Notes under the pieces: model-generated
Database searches by the model: none
Told to the model about the DNA's origin: nothing
What the model saw: the letters and a program-made list of their open reading frames with translations, nothing else
DNA from: Blepharisma stoltei
Taxonomy: Eukaryota > Ciliophora > Heterotrichea > Heterotrichida > Blepharismidae
Direction: 5' to 3'
DNA length: 64,000 nt
Assembly: GCA_914767885.1 (NCBI GenBank)
Contig: CAJZBQ010000037.1
Span: 620,001 to 684,000 of the forward strand
Part shown: positions 50,464 through 60,014 of the stretch, one piece after another
How the letters are laid out: the number at the start of each line of letters is the position of its first letter
How positions within the stretch are numbered: position 1 is the stretch's first letter
Position numbers and translations under genes: made by a program

Positions 50464-51480
50464 TTACACAATCCACCTCACCCTTTTCCCATCTTTCCAC
50501 TCTCCTTTTTTCCTGCTCCCATCTGCATTTATCATCCACCCAACTCCTTCCTGTTTCCCATCTTTTCAGTTTCCTTCATACACTCTTCCATCCGCCCAAT
50601 AATAAGATCCATACCCATGTTTCTTATCATTTTTGTACTCTCCTACATATTTCCTTCCATCTTTCCACGTATAAGTTCCTCTTCCATGCATGCCTCCGTT
50701 AAGCCAATCTCCTTCAAACATTCTTCCATCACTTCACTCATAGGTTCCTTTCCCAGTAATAGAATTTTCAATCCATTGTCCTGCATAAGAAGACCCATCT
50801 TTCCATCAATATTTCCCAAACCCATGCTTTTTGCCATACCTATAATAACCTTCATAACGACTTGAGTCTATCCATGTTTCTTTACCAAAGCCATATTGCA
50901 TATCATTTTTTCAGTCTCCTTCATAGATAGAGCCATTAGCTTGTTTATAAATCCCATAACCATTGGCTTTATTGTCTTTTCAGTCACCTTCATAGGTATC
51001 TCCAGAGGCATGGAAGAATTTTCCTTTCCCACAAGCATTGCCGAGGACTCATCCTCCTTCATATCGAGCACCGTCAGGCCAAGTCTGTGAGCCTTGGCCA
51101 TCTCTGAACCCTCCAAGCCATTCTCCTATATAAGTAGCTCCTGATTTATATTTGTAAGGAGACCGTTGTTCTCTATGTGTAGATTTTGAGAGTTTTGATG
51201 ATAAGGTTTCTTTGTATTCTTGAGGAGTAAAATAAGTAATATTGGTTCTTTGGGTTTTTTGGAGATGGGAAACTAATTTACGATCTTGGTAGCCTCTTCA
51301 TAAAGATTGGATTTTTATAATAGAGTTGATATATGTAGAGGCTTGTTTAATTATATCTTCTTTGGCAGGAGGAGAAGATTGCTTTGTTTGGGGATCATCT
51401 GGAACGTATTCTACATAAAGTTCAGTATTGAGCTCTGCTTCATTGTTTCGACAAGAAAGAGATGAGCAGTTTGATCCCAT
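50464..51480 (-). CDS. MORN-repeat protein with IQ motif and N-terminal acylation site
   Basis: The gene is open only if UGA is Trp; about a dozen Trp codons are UGA, which hides it under the standard code. ATG 51480 starts [14 protein letters not shown], with Gly2 and Cys residues suited to myristoylation and palmitoylation. An IQ motif follows (IIKIQSLWRGYQDRK, about residues 55-70), a likely calmodulin site. Then about nine MORN repeats, for example [42 protein letters not shown] and [14 protein letters not shown]. About 338 residues, ending RVRWIV and TAA. A membrane-anchored scaffold with calcium/calmodulin input is the reasonable inference; ciliates have many such proteins. Confidence 0.85.
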
Positions 51481-51555
51481 TAAGTTAGATAATAAAATTA
51501 GTGAGATATATAGAATTTTCTCATTAATTTAAAATTAACTTTGGCTGTTTGAGGA

Positions 51556-51960
51556 TTATTGAGAGGATTTAAGCTGCAGTCTGGTGATTGCTATTGCTCC
51601 TATTATAACAATAGCAGTCCCAATTACTAACCCTTAGTTATATTTATTTATAGTAAAATGGAAAAGTGTGTATGCAAATAATAAAATTTATTTTTTTTTA
51701 TGCAAAAGTAAGTACTTATTTATAGGTCTTCTATTATAGTTAAGCTGAGATTTTTCAATATTAGGTTGCACTATTAACTCAGCTTCTGCATGGTCATTAT
51801 GACTAGAATCACTATCGCTTTCTGGAATAATAATATCTTTGAGCTCATCTTCACTTGGAAGTGATTGCGAAGAAATAGAAGAGGTCAATGGATCACTATC
51901 AGAGTCTGTTGTATGTATTTCATCAAGGAAGCCAGTTTCGTAAACGATTTCACTTTCCAT
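51556..51960 (-). CDS. Small acidic tail-anchored membrane protein
   Basis: ATG 51960 starts MESEIVYETGFLDEIHTTD. The first block is acidic and Ser-rich. Removing an 81-bp IES (51628-51708) joins RRPINKYL to VIGTAIVIIGAIAI, a single hydrophobic span near the C-terminus, followed by TRLQLKSSQ and TAA. The layout (about 107 residues, cytosolic acidic domain, C-terminal anchor) is that of a tail-anchored protein. Without IES removal the frame would end in Lys residues with no anchor. The family is unknown. Confidence 0.6.
51628..51708. other. 81-bp IES separating the membrane anchor from its gene
   Basis: TA at 51628-51629 and 51709-51710. AT-rich with a stop directly after the Lys codons. Deletion gives NKYLVIGTAIVII in frame. 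Confidence 0.7.
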
Positions 51961-52028
51961 ATTTAATCAATACTATTTAATAAGATTCCCAAAAGATATT
52001 TTACCTTGCAATTGATATGGGAGACATA

Positions 52029-52313
52029 AGGATCCCCCCTCATTTGTCCAATTTTCTTGTCTTTTATCATTGTCCATTTTTCTAGTTTTTTTTATGACCT
52101 CATTTTTCCAATTTTCTAGTCAAAATTTTGATAGGACCTCAATTGTCTCATTTTCTAGTTTTTAAAGTAAAAAACTAAAATTTAGTTCAAAAAAATTTAA
52201 AAAAGACTAGAAAATGGGATAAATCATTTTTGACTAGATTTTGGGACAAATGAGGTCCTGAATTTTTTTTCTTATTAAAAAAAGACTAGAAAATTGGACA
52301 AATGAGGGATCCT
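52029..52313. mobile_element. Family-5 TIR element (285 bp) with TA duplication
   Basis: TA at 52027-52028 and 52314-52315. Ends: AGGATCCCCCCTCATTTGTC left and GACAAATGAGGGATCCT right. The motif CATTTGTCCAATTTTCTAGTC is iterated about six times in both directions inside. The matching flank of PP2A copy 2 (GGGAGACATATATATC near 55640) is empty, so it inserted after the duplication. Confidence 0.85.
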
Positions 52314-52419
52314 TATATATCAATTCAAATAAAAAATAGAAAAAAATTGCTACATAAGATTTTAGTCAAAAATTATTTTATATAAAAATTCCGTTTATTT
52401 TTCAATTTGTTTACTTCTT

Positions 52420-52740
52420 TTATTCTTGCAAAAACCTATATTTATAAATCATTTCATTCCATCTATCTTGCATCTCATAACTTACACTTGGACTCCTATA
52501 TGTAACCCCTCTGAACTCATCAGCCTGCATTTCTTTATTAAATTTCACTATCTCATACCCCAAGCTTCTCAATTGTCACGGATCCCTTTTTTCATCCCTC
52601 ACCTCCTGACAATAGATTTCCCATGCTTTCATATACCTATTCACCCTTGTCTCATCTTCCACCATAAATATGCATTTCATCGTATCTTTTAATATCCCAG
52701 CCACAGCCTTCCTTTCCTGTAAAAAATTAAGCCTATTCAT
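52420..52740 (-). CDS. Small protein divergent from PP2A copy 1 (intact copy)
   Basis: Visible only with UGA as Trp. ATG at 52740 begins MNRLNFLQERKAVAGILKDT and the frame runs 106 codons to TAA, passing EKRDPWQLRSLGYEIV and ending MIYKYRFLQE. It is charged, helical in character, with two Cys, no signal or TM segment, and no family I can name. Its start codon lies 9 bp from the start of the divergent PP2A gene. A second copy (56745-57064) is one base shorter and frameshifted. Confidence 0.7.
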
Positions 52741-52749
52741 TGCTTATAA

Positions 52750-55499
52750 ATGTCAACTCCAAGCGCTTATAAGGCTGGGGCCAACACCCAAGCCCGTGGC
52801 AAAGTCGGAAAAGTTGGAAAAGCCGCCCCTGCCCCAGCTCCCCGTGGCAAAGTTGCGACTGATACCAAGCGCACCATATAAATAAAATGGCTTTCGCTTC
52901 AAGTGAAATTAACTCCGCTAATTTTTCTCTCTCTCAAGCAATTTTATTTATGGGGTTGGGTTTGACCTCGAGGACTTCTGCACAGCAACAGCGATTTAAC
53001 TTTGGGGATAACCAAAGGAACTGCTCCTCAGTGCGATCAAGAGGCTCAGGTCTTTACCCCTACAGCACACCCGAAGGAGGTGGACCCTTAGTCGGAGCAC
53101 GCGCAGGAGCTGAGTCGGAATAAAGCCGTGACAGCAACGAAGCCTGTCGAAGCCGGAACCCCGTACTTACCGGTGCCTTGGCGAATCGAAGTGGGTCGAT
53201 CCAGAGGTCCATGGGCCCGACGCGTGGATAAATATGGTGGCAGCTCTGGACAAGGCTACCCCGTAGTGGACGTAAAACGATATAAATAATTAAGATAAGA
53301 TAAGATACCAAGCACACCCCTAAGGACGCCAAAGAAATGTTTTTGAAAAGGGTTCAGCTGTGCAGTATCACTTATGATTATTCAGACGACAATAAAGACG
53401 TTAAAGCTAAATCTGAGAGAAATGCAGCTTTACAAGATTTAAGGGAGTTTTTAAATGACTCGAAAAATGTGGCACAGTATGTAATTCCGCATCTGGATCT
53501 TGTCATTGATATGATCAAGAAAAATATCTTCAGACCTTTGCCGATGGATAAGAAAGGAGGAGATAAATTGGGACCAGGAGAAGCGGGAGCTGAAGGAGGT
53601 GATGAAGATATGGTCATTGACCCAGCGTGGCCGCATTTACAAGGGGTTTATGAGTTCTTTTTTGAGCTTATTATATGTGAAGCAACTGATGTGAAAAGTT
53701 TGAAGGTTTTTATAACTCCAAGCTTTATACAGGACTTTTTGCAGCTTTTTGATAGTGAGGAGCCTCGAGAAAGAGACTATTTAAAAAATATTTTATAGTT
53801 AGCCAATTCAATATGTTTTCAAATATTTATTGTCAGATTATTTTTACTAATAAAAGTATTTCTATGTAAACTGTATACATAGGCTATATGCAAAATTAGT
53901 TCCAAGAAGAAAAATGATAAGAAAAGCAATAAACGACTCCTTCCTTACAATGATTCACGAAACACAAAGATTCAACGGTGCCAGCGAGCTCTTACTCCCA
54001 CCTAAATAAAACCAATAGAAAAATCCCTATTTTTTACCCAAAAACCCACCCTCCGTGAGTGAACAAAAATTTTTTAATATAATTTTTTTGTTGAAAAATA
54101 TTTTGATATATAAGTGATAATTATTATAATAAAAACCTCTTGCTAATTTTATTTAATTTTAAATAGCTTGCATTTTAAAACATAAATTTTACAATTAAAT
54201 TAATATTCGCTTTCCAATTTTTGCGAATTGGGATTTTTTTAAATTTCGAAAAAAAAAATTATATAAAATTTATATATAAATTAACCCCACTCGTAAGTGA
54301 AAAAAATATTTTTATTCGTTCACTGAGAGGGGCAATTAGACATTCTCGCCTCAATTATCAGTGGTTTTGCAGTCCCCTTACGAGAAGAGCACGTTGTCTT
54401 TTTCAAAGTGATCATGATTCCTCTCCACAAAGTCCAAACTGCCCACATATTCCACGAGCAGCTCCTCCGTTGCTCCATGCTTTTCCTCAGCAAAGACCAC
54501 GCCTTACTCCCCCCCCCTCCGTGAGTGAACAAAAAAATTTTGTTCACTCACGGAGGGGGGTTATTTTTTTTTTTTAAAAAAATTTATATATAAATTTTAT
54601 AAAAAATATTTTTTTTCGAAATTTAAAAAAATCCTAATTCGCAAAAATTGGAAAGCAAATATTAATTCAATTTGCAAAATTTATGTTTTAAAAAGCAATT
54701 CGTTTAAAAATAAACAGAATTAGCTCTAGATTTCATTATAATAATTATCATTTATATATCAAATTTTTTTTCCATAAAAAATTTTTCTATTAAAAAAATT
54801 TTTGTTCACTCACGGAGGGTGGGTTTTTTGGGCAAAAAATAGCGATTTTTCTAATGGTTTTGTTCACTCACGGAGGGGGGGGAGTTAGCAATACCTCTTG
54901 TGGAAGGTCTTCTCCGATACTGGCCATTTGGAAACTCAGTTAAAGAAACTTTATATTTAACAGAGCTCCAAGAAGTCCTCGAAGTCTGCGAACTGGCGAA
55001 ACTTGAACCTTTAATCCCAAAACTCTTTAAAAGGCTTGTTAGATGTATTTCTGGACCTCAACTTCAGGTAGCTGACCGTGCTATGTGTTTCTTTGAAAAT
55101 GACTACTTTTTAGGGATTTTGCGTACCTTTAAACAAGTCACTTTTCCAATGGTCGTCCCTGTTATTGTAGAACTAGCCGAAACACATTGGCATAAAATAC
55201 TTCAAGAATCGTTAAATGCACTTAAGGTGATTTTGAAAGAAATTGACCCTGTGGCTTTTGATAGAGCTCTACAAACCGGATCAAGAGATCTGGCAAGGGC
55301 AAATTCATTGGGCACTATGCATAACTTGCCGGCAAGGGCTACGACTGAAGCGAAGTGGGATGCACTTGCTGCGAAAGCAAAAGCGATTGATCCGAGATTT
55401 AAAGCTCCTTGTGTGCCTTATGTAGATTCTCATGTAGTAGGGCTGAATAATATGAATGGAATTATGCTGACGAGCCAAAATTTAATTCCGCCTACTTAA
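52750..55499 (+). CDS. PP2A regulatory subunit B56 family, copy 1
   Basis: ATG 52750 (MSTPSAYKAGANTQARG) leads through an Ala/Lys-rich N-terminus into the B56 HEAT-like fold: FLKRVQLCSITYDYSD, HLDLVIDMIKKNIFRPLP, DPAWPHLQGVYEFFFELI, RDYLKNILHRLYAKL, FFKVIMIPLHKVQ and EGLLRYWPFG. It targets PP2A to substrates. About 450 residues after removing four inserts: SINE-like 52863-53305, an 82-bp IES 53794-53875, and MITEs 53995-54335 and 54507-54884. All joins are in frame and agree with copy 2. Two inserts are absent from copy 2, giving direct empty-site evidence. The stop is TAA at 55497-55499. Confidence 0.93.
52861..53303 (+). mobile_element. SINE-like insert in PP2A copy 1, absent from copy 2
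   Basis: The target repeat GATACCAAGCGCACC (52861-52875) / GATACCAAGCACACC (53304-53318) flanks 428 bp of GC-rich sequence starting ATAAATAAAATGGC and ending TTAAGATAAGATAA. Copy 2 shows the empty site (GATGCCAAGCACACC at about 57184). It contains GGGTCGATCCAG, close to a B box. It is related to the insert at 42242-42653. Confidence 0.88.
53794..53875. other. 82-bp IES in PP2A copy 1, shared with copy 2
   Basis: TA at 53794-53795 and 53876-53877. Removal gives RDYLKNIL-HRLYAKL, matching B56 proteins. Copy 2 has the same insert at the same codon (57838-57919, 82 bp, a few substitutions), so it predates the duplication and its length has been held constant. Confidence 0.9.
53995..54335 (+). 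mobile_element. Family-1 MITE in PP2A copy 1, shared with copy 2
   Basis: TTA at 53992-53994 and 54336-54338. The orthologous insert in copy 2 is at 58039-58378. Excision gives GASEL-LDILASII in frame. Both copies share a degraded left end (CTCCCACCTAAATAAA), so it is older than the duplication. Confidence 0.9.
54507..54884 (-). mobile_element. Family-1 MITE in PP2A copy 1 only
   Basis: TTA at 54504-54506 and 54885-54887. Copy 2 reads GCCTTAGCAATACC without interruption, the exact empty site, proving a 3-bp TTA target duplication. Termini are nearly perfect, consistent with insertion after the duplication. Confidence 0.95.
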
Positions 55500-56744
55500 A
55501 TAAATAATTAGAGATTCAGCATTAATTAAACAATCGGGCGTAGAGATATTTATTGATTGACCATAGTTCTTATTTTTTTTTTTAATAAATACGATTTAAT
55601 AAGATTCCCAAAAGATATTTTACCTTGCAATTGATATGGGAGACATATATATCAATTCGAATAAAAAATAGAAAAAAATTGCTATATAAGATTTAATCAA
55701 AAAGTTATTTTAACGATAACCCCCCCCTCAATCTTCATGTCTATTGCAACAAAAATGCAATTTTTTAATATAAAATTTTATATAAAAAAAGAATAATTTT
55801 CATATCTCTTGCAACAAATAATATATTGTAATTGCCCGAGGATGGCGCAAGATAGCGCCATCCTCGGGCTATTACTATACATTAAAATGGCGACTCGTGC
55901 CAACCTGCCCTCTTGGTGCAGCAGTCCAGACCTTATGGCTACAGCGAACTGGGACGGACTCAGAGCCGAGAATCAGCCGCAGGCTCAAGAAGTGTGTATC
56001 CGGGTAGGTTTTAGCTGCTTTCCTATGGCTGGAAATGGAGGTGCTCAACAACGTCCTTGGATCGAGGACCCATGGGTATTCCTCTAACGAGAAACTGGGT
56101 GTTTCAGCTCAGGCCACAGGGGAACAGTCTTTTTCCTGTAGCTGTCGAAGGAAGGCACTTTGACACCCAATAGACTCCAAGGATCCTTGGAATCAAGCTA
56201 CTCCAATCGCCCGTAGCACGGCCGCAGAAATTCATAAGCCGCCCACTCAAAACTAAACTCCAAAGGCAACGAGGAGACAGAAGGTACCGGAAGGGCACTC
56301 GTAAGAAGGATAGCTTCTCTGGGCTGGAGTCGAAAAGCAGTAGAACCTTCTTTACGGGAAGTCCTTAATAACTGGGTCATCAATATGGCTAGCGCCTGTC
56401 TTCAATAATCTTAATCCTAATCCTCTTGCAACAATTTCCGATGCGGATCTTAAATTTTTCCGTACTTTTTAGCTGGATAAGTTTAATAAAATGGCGAGCG
56501 ATGGCAAATAGCCGTCCAAATCTCGATGAGAAGGTCATTGACACACCTACAGCAGCGCTGTTTTATGGTTTTTTTGAGAAACTCACCTAGAGGAAAAATG
56601 CATTATTTTTTTTTTATAAAAATATTGTGTTGCAGTAGGCATGAAAATTTTTTTCGAAAAATTTTTGTTGAAGTAGACATGAAGATTGAGGGGGGGTCAT
56701 CGTTATATAAGTATTCGATTTATTTTTCAATTTGTTTCATTCTT
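55500..56744. other. Spacer between the duplicated units, with a family-4 element
   Basis: Contains the junction of the tandem duplication (about 55560-55600), AT-rich flank matching 51970-52400, and the family-4 element 55713-56703. No gene is seen. Confidence 0.75.
55713..56703. mobile_element. Family-4 TIR element (991 bp) with SINE-like body
   Basis: TA at 55711-55712 and 56704-56705; TIRs start ACGATAACCCCCCC / ACGATGACCCCCCC. Copy 1 flank (TTATTTTATATAAAAATTCC near 52375) is empty, so it came after the duplication. The interior body (about 55819-56421) matches that at 48280-48818. A short extra palindrome (TTGCCCGAGGATGGCGC at 55832, mirrored to 55870) is present only here. Confidence 0.88.
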
Positions 56745-57064
56745 TTATTCTTGCAAAAACCTATATTTATAAATCATTTCATTCCATCTATCTTGCATCT
56801 CATAACTTACACTTGGACTTCTATATGCAACCCCTCTAAACTCATCAGCCTGCATTTCTTTATTAAATTTCACTATCTCATACCCCAAGCTTCTCAATTG
56901 TCACGGATCCCTTTTTCATCCCTCACCTCTTGACAATAGATTTCCCATGCTTTCATATGCCTATTCACCCTTGTCTCATTTTCCACTATAAATATGCATT
57001 TCATCGTATCTTTTAATATCCCAGCCGCAGCCTTCTTTTCCTGTAAAAAATTAAGCCTATTCAT
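56745..57064 (-). pseudogene. Second copy of the small divergent gene, frameshifted
   Basis: About 95% identical to 52420-52740 but 320 rather than 321 bp. A run of six T in copy 1 (CCCTTTTTTCATCC) is five here, which shifts the frame after VRDEKG and leads to a TAG. Either a pseudogene or a base-call error in a homopolymer. The start codon and 9-bp spacing to the PP2A start are kept. Confidence 0.7.
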
Positions 57065-57073
57065 TGCTTATAG

Positions 57074-60014
57074 ATGTCAACTCCAAGCGTTTATAAGGCT
57101 GGGGCCAACACCCAAGCCCGTGGTATAGTCGGAAAAATTGGAAAAGCCGCCCCTGCCCCAGCTCCCCGTGGCAAAGTTGAGACTGATGCCAAGCACACCC
57201 CTAAGGACGCCAAAGAAATGTTTTTGAAAAGGGTTCAGCTGTGCAGTGTCACTTATGATTATTCAGACGACGATAAAGACGTTAAAGCTAAATCTGAGAG
57301 AAATGCAGCTTTACAAAATTTAAGGGAGTTTTTAAATGACTCGAAAAATGTGGCACAGTATGTAATTCCGCATCTGGATCTTGTCATTGATATGATCAAG
57401 AAAAATATCTTCAGGCCTCTACCGATGGATAAGAAAGGAGGAGATATACATATTTACCAAGAATAGCCCACTAAGGAGCATTTTTTGGTTGGCCGGACAA
57501 TACCTGGCTTGCCGAATTCGTTGGCATGCCATATTTTCTGGCTAACCAAATTTAAGAATGGCGAACCAAAAAATGCTCCTTAGTGGGCTATTCTTGGTAA
57601 ACAGGTATAAATTGGGACCGGGAGAAGCGCAAGCTGAAGGAGGAGATGAAGATATGGTCATTGACCCAGCGTGGCCACATTTGCAAGGGGTTTATGAGTT
57701 CGTTTTTGAGCTTATTATATGTGAAGCAACTGATGTGAAAAGTTTGAAGGTTTTTATAACTCCAAGCTTTATTCAGGACTTTTTGCAGCTTTTTGATAGT
57801 GAGGAGCCTCGAGAAAGAGACTATTTAAAAAATATTTTATAGTTAGCCAATTCAATATGTTTTCAAATATTTATTGTCAGATTATTTTTATTAATAAAAG
57901 TATTTCTGTATAAACTGTATACAATTGCTATATGCAAAATTTGTTTCAAGAAGAAAAATGATAAGAAAAGCAATAAACGACTCCTTCCTTACAATGATTC
58001 ACGAAACACAAAGATTCAACGGTGCCAGCGAGCTCTAACTCCCACCTAAATAAACTATTAGAAAATCCCTATTTTTTGCCCCAAAAACCCATCTCCATGA
58101 GTGAACAAAAATTTTGTGATATAAAAGTTTTTTTGTGAAAAATATTCTGGTATATAAGTGATAAATATTATAATGATGAAAAATCTTGCTAATTCTATTT
58201 AATTTTAAACAGCTTGCATTTAAAACATAAATTTTACAATTAAATTAATATTTGTTTTCTAACTTTTATGAATTACGATTTTTTAAATTATGACAAAAAT
58301 TTTACTATAAAATTTAGATATAAATTACCCCACTCGTGAGCGAACAAAATATTTTTTATTCGTTCACAGAGAGAGGAGTTAGATATTCTCGCATCAATTA
58401 TCAGTAATTTTGCTGTCCCCTTACGAGAAGAGCACGTTGTCTTTTTCAAAGTTATCATGATTCCTCTCCACAAAGTCCAAACTACTCACATATTCCACGA
58501 GCAGCTTCTCCGTTGCTCCATGCTTTTCCTCAGCAAAAACCACGCCTTAGCAATACCTCTTATGGAAGGTCTTCTCCGATACTGGCCATTTGGAAACTCA
58601 CTCCCCCCCTTTAAATTAGAACAAAATAAAGGTAAAATTTCCACTTTTTTAGTAAATTAACCCCTTTTAAATTGGAACAAAATTTAATTTTATAATAAAA
58701 AATTATATATAGTGAACTACACTGACTGGCACGGGGTGCTTTTGGCTCAGTTTCGAGCCAAAAGCACCCCATGCCAGTCAGTGTAGTTAACTATATAATT
58801 TTTATCTAAAAAGTTTTGATATAAGTTAAATGCTTCTTCTTAACTAAAATTAAAAATTTAGTTATATCTTGCTATTGTTTAAAGAAAAGAGTATAAAGAG
58901 TATCTTATTTAATAAATTTATTATCCTTAATTGTTAAATTTTAAAAAAAAATTAATTTTTCTTTTTAACAATTTTCCAAATTTATAAAAATGATATTTTT
59001 TATTTAAATAGTTTTGATATAAATTCAACTCGAATTCTTTATAAAATTTTAAAATTTACTTATTTGCTGCTTTATTTTAAAGAATAGAGTATAAATAACA
59101 TCTTATTTAAACAAAATTAGATATTTGATCGATAAATTTTTCCAAAATATTTTTTTTATTTTTTTTTATCAATAAAAATAATAATTTTTGTGTAAATAAT
59201 TTTGATACCAATTAATAGTGGCGTATTAACTAATAATGAAAATTTAGTTATATTTTGCTTTTTTATAAAGAATAAAGATAAATATCAATTTATTAAACAA
59301 ATTTATTGATCTAATTTGATAAGTTTTTGAAATTTTTATATGAATTTTTTTTTTATAAAAAATTTTATGTTGATATTGTTTTTAAAAACAAAAATTAACC
59401 CCCTTTAAATTGGAACAAAATTTTTTGTTCCAAATTTAAAGGGGGGGGAGTCAGTTAAAGAAACTTTATATTTAACAGAGCTCCAAGAAGTCCTCGAAGT
59501 CTGCGAACTGGCGAAACTTGAACCTTTAATCCCAAAACTCTTTAAAAGGCTTGCTAGATGTATTTCTGGACCTCAACTTCAGGTAGCTGACCGTGCTATG
59601 TGTTTCTTTGAAAATGACTACTTTTTAGGGATTTTGCGTACCTTTAAACAAGTCACTTTTCCAATGGTCGTCCCTGTTATTGTAGAACTAGCCGAAACAC
59701 ATTGGCATAAAATACTTCAAGAATCGTTAAATGCACTTAAGGTGATTTTGAAAGAAATTGACCCTGTGGCTTTTGATAGAGCTCTACAAACCGGATCAAG
59801 AGATCTGGCAAGGGCAAATTCGTTGGGCACTATGCATAACTTGCCGGCAAGGGCTACGACTGAAGCGAAGTGGGATGCACTTGCTGCGAAAGCAAAAGCG
59901 ATTGATCCGAGATTTAAAGCTCCTTGTGTGCCTTATGTAGATTCTCATGTAGTAGGGCTGAATAATATGAATGGAATTATGCTGACGAGCCAAAATTTAA
60001 TTCCGCCTACTTAA
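57074..60014 (+). CDS. PP2A regulatory subunit B56 family, copy 2
   Basis: ATG 57074 (MSTPSVYKAGANTQARG). Same product and frame as copy 1 after removal of four inserts: a fold-back IES 57445-57607 (GGDKLGPGEAQAEGG restored), the shared 82-bp IES 57838-57919, the shared MITE 58039-58378, and a family-2 element 58601-59450 flanked by TCA (GNSVKETLYL restored). Protein differences from copy 1 are few and mostly conservative, so both are probably under selection. Together the pair gives a dated series of insertions into one gene. The stop is TAA at 60012-60014. Confidence 0.93.
57445..57607. other. 163-bp fold-back IES in PP2A copy 2 only
   Basis: TA at 57445-57446 and 57608-57609; copy 1 has GAGATAAATTGGG uninterrupted. 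Nearly the whole insert is a palindrome: TTTACCAAGAATAGCCCAC and AAGGAGCATTTTTTGGTT are mirrored on the right. A clean example of a palindromic DNA segment acting as a new IES. Confidence 0.95.
57838..57919. other. 82-bp IES in PP2A copy 2
   Basis: TA at 57838-57839 and 57920-57921. Orthologous to 53794-53875 and of identical length, despite substitutions inside. Confidence 0.9.
58039..58378 (+). mobile_element. Family-1 MITE in PP2A copy 2, shared
   Basis: Flanked by TAA on the left (58036-58038) and TTA on the right (58379-58381); the left flank in copy 1 is TTA, so one base of the duplication has mutated. The interior is more diverged than in copy 1. Confidence 0.88.
58601..59450 (+). mobile_element. 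Family-2 element (850 bp) with TCA duplication, PP2A copy 2 only
   Basis: TCA at 58598-58600 and 59451-59453. Copy 1 reads GGAAACTCAGTTAAAG, the empty site. Termini CTCCCCCCCTTTAAATTAG and TTTAAAGGGGGGGGAG; hairpin at the right. An inner palindrome (58712-58795, arms ACTACACTGACTGGCA / TGCCAGTCAGTGTAGT) is nested. This is a boundary without TA, in a gene that needs the insert removed. Confidence 0.93.
58712..58795. repeat. Near-perfect palindrome nested in the family-2 element
   Basis: Two arms of about 36 bp (AACTACACTGACTGGCACGG, GTGCTTTTGGCTC and complement) around a short loop TCAGTTTC. It is absent from the family-2 copy at 11603-12355. Confidence 0.85.

Noticed and set aside
52426..52692. 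Plus-strand frame of 88 codons opposite the small divergent gene (also 56526-56933)
   Set aside because: It is the antisense shadow of the minus-strand gene seen with UGA as Trp, and it is not conserved between the two copies.
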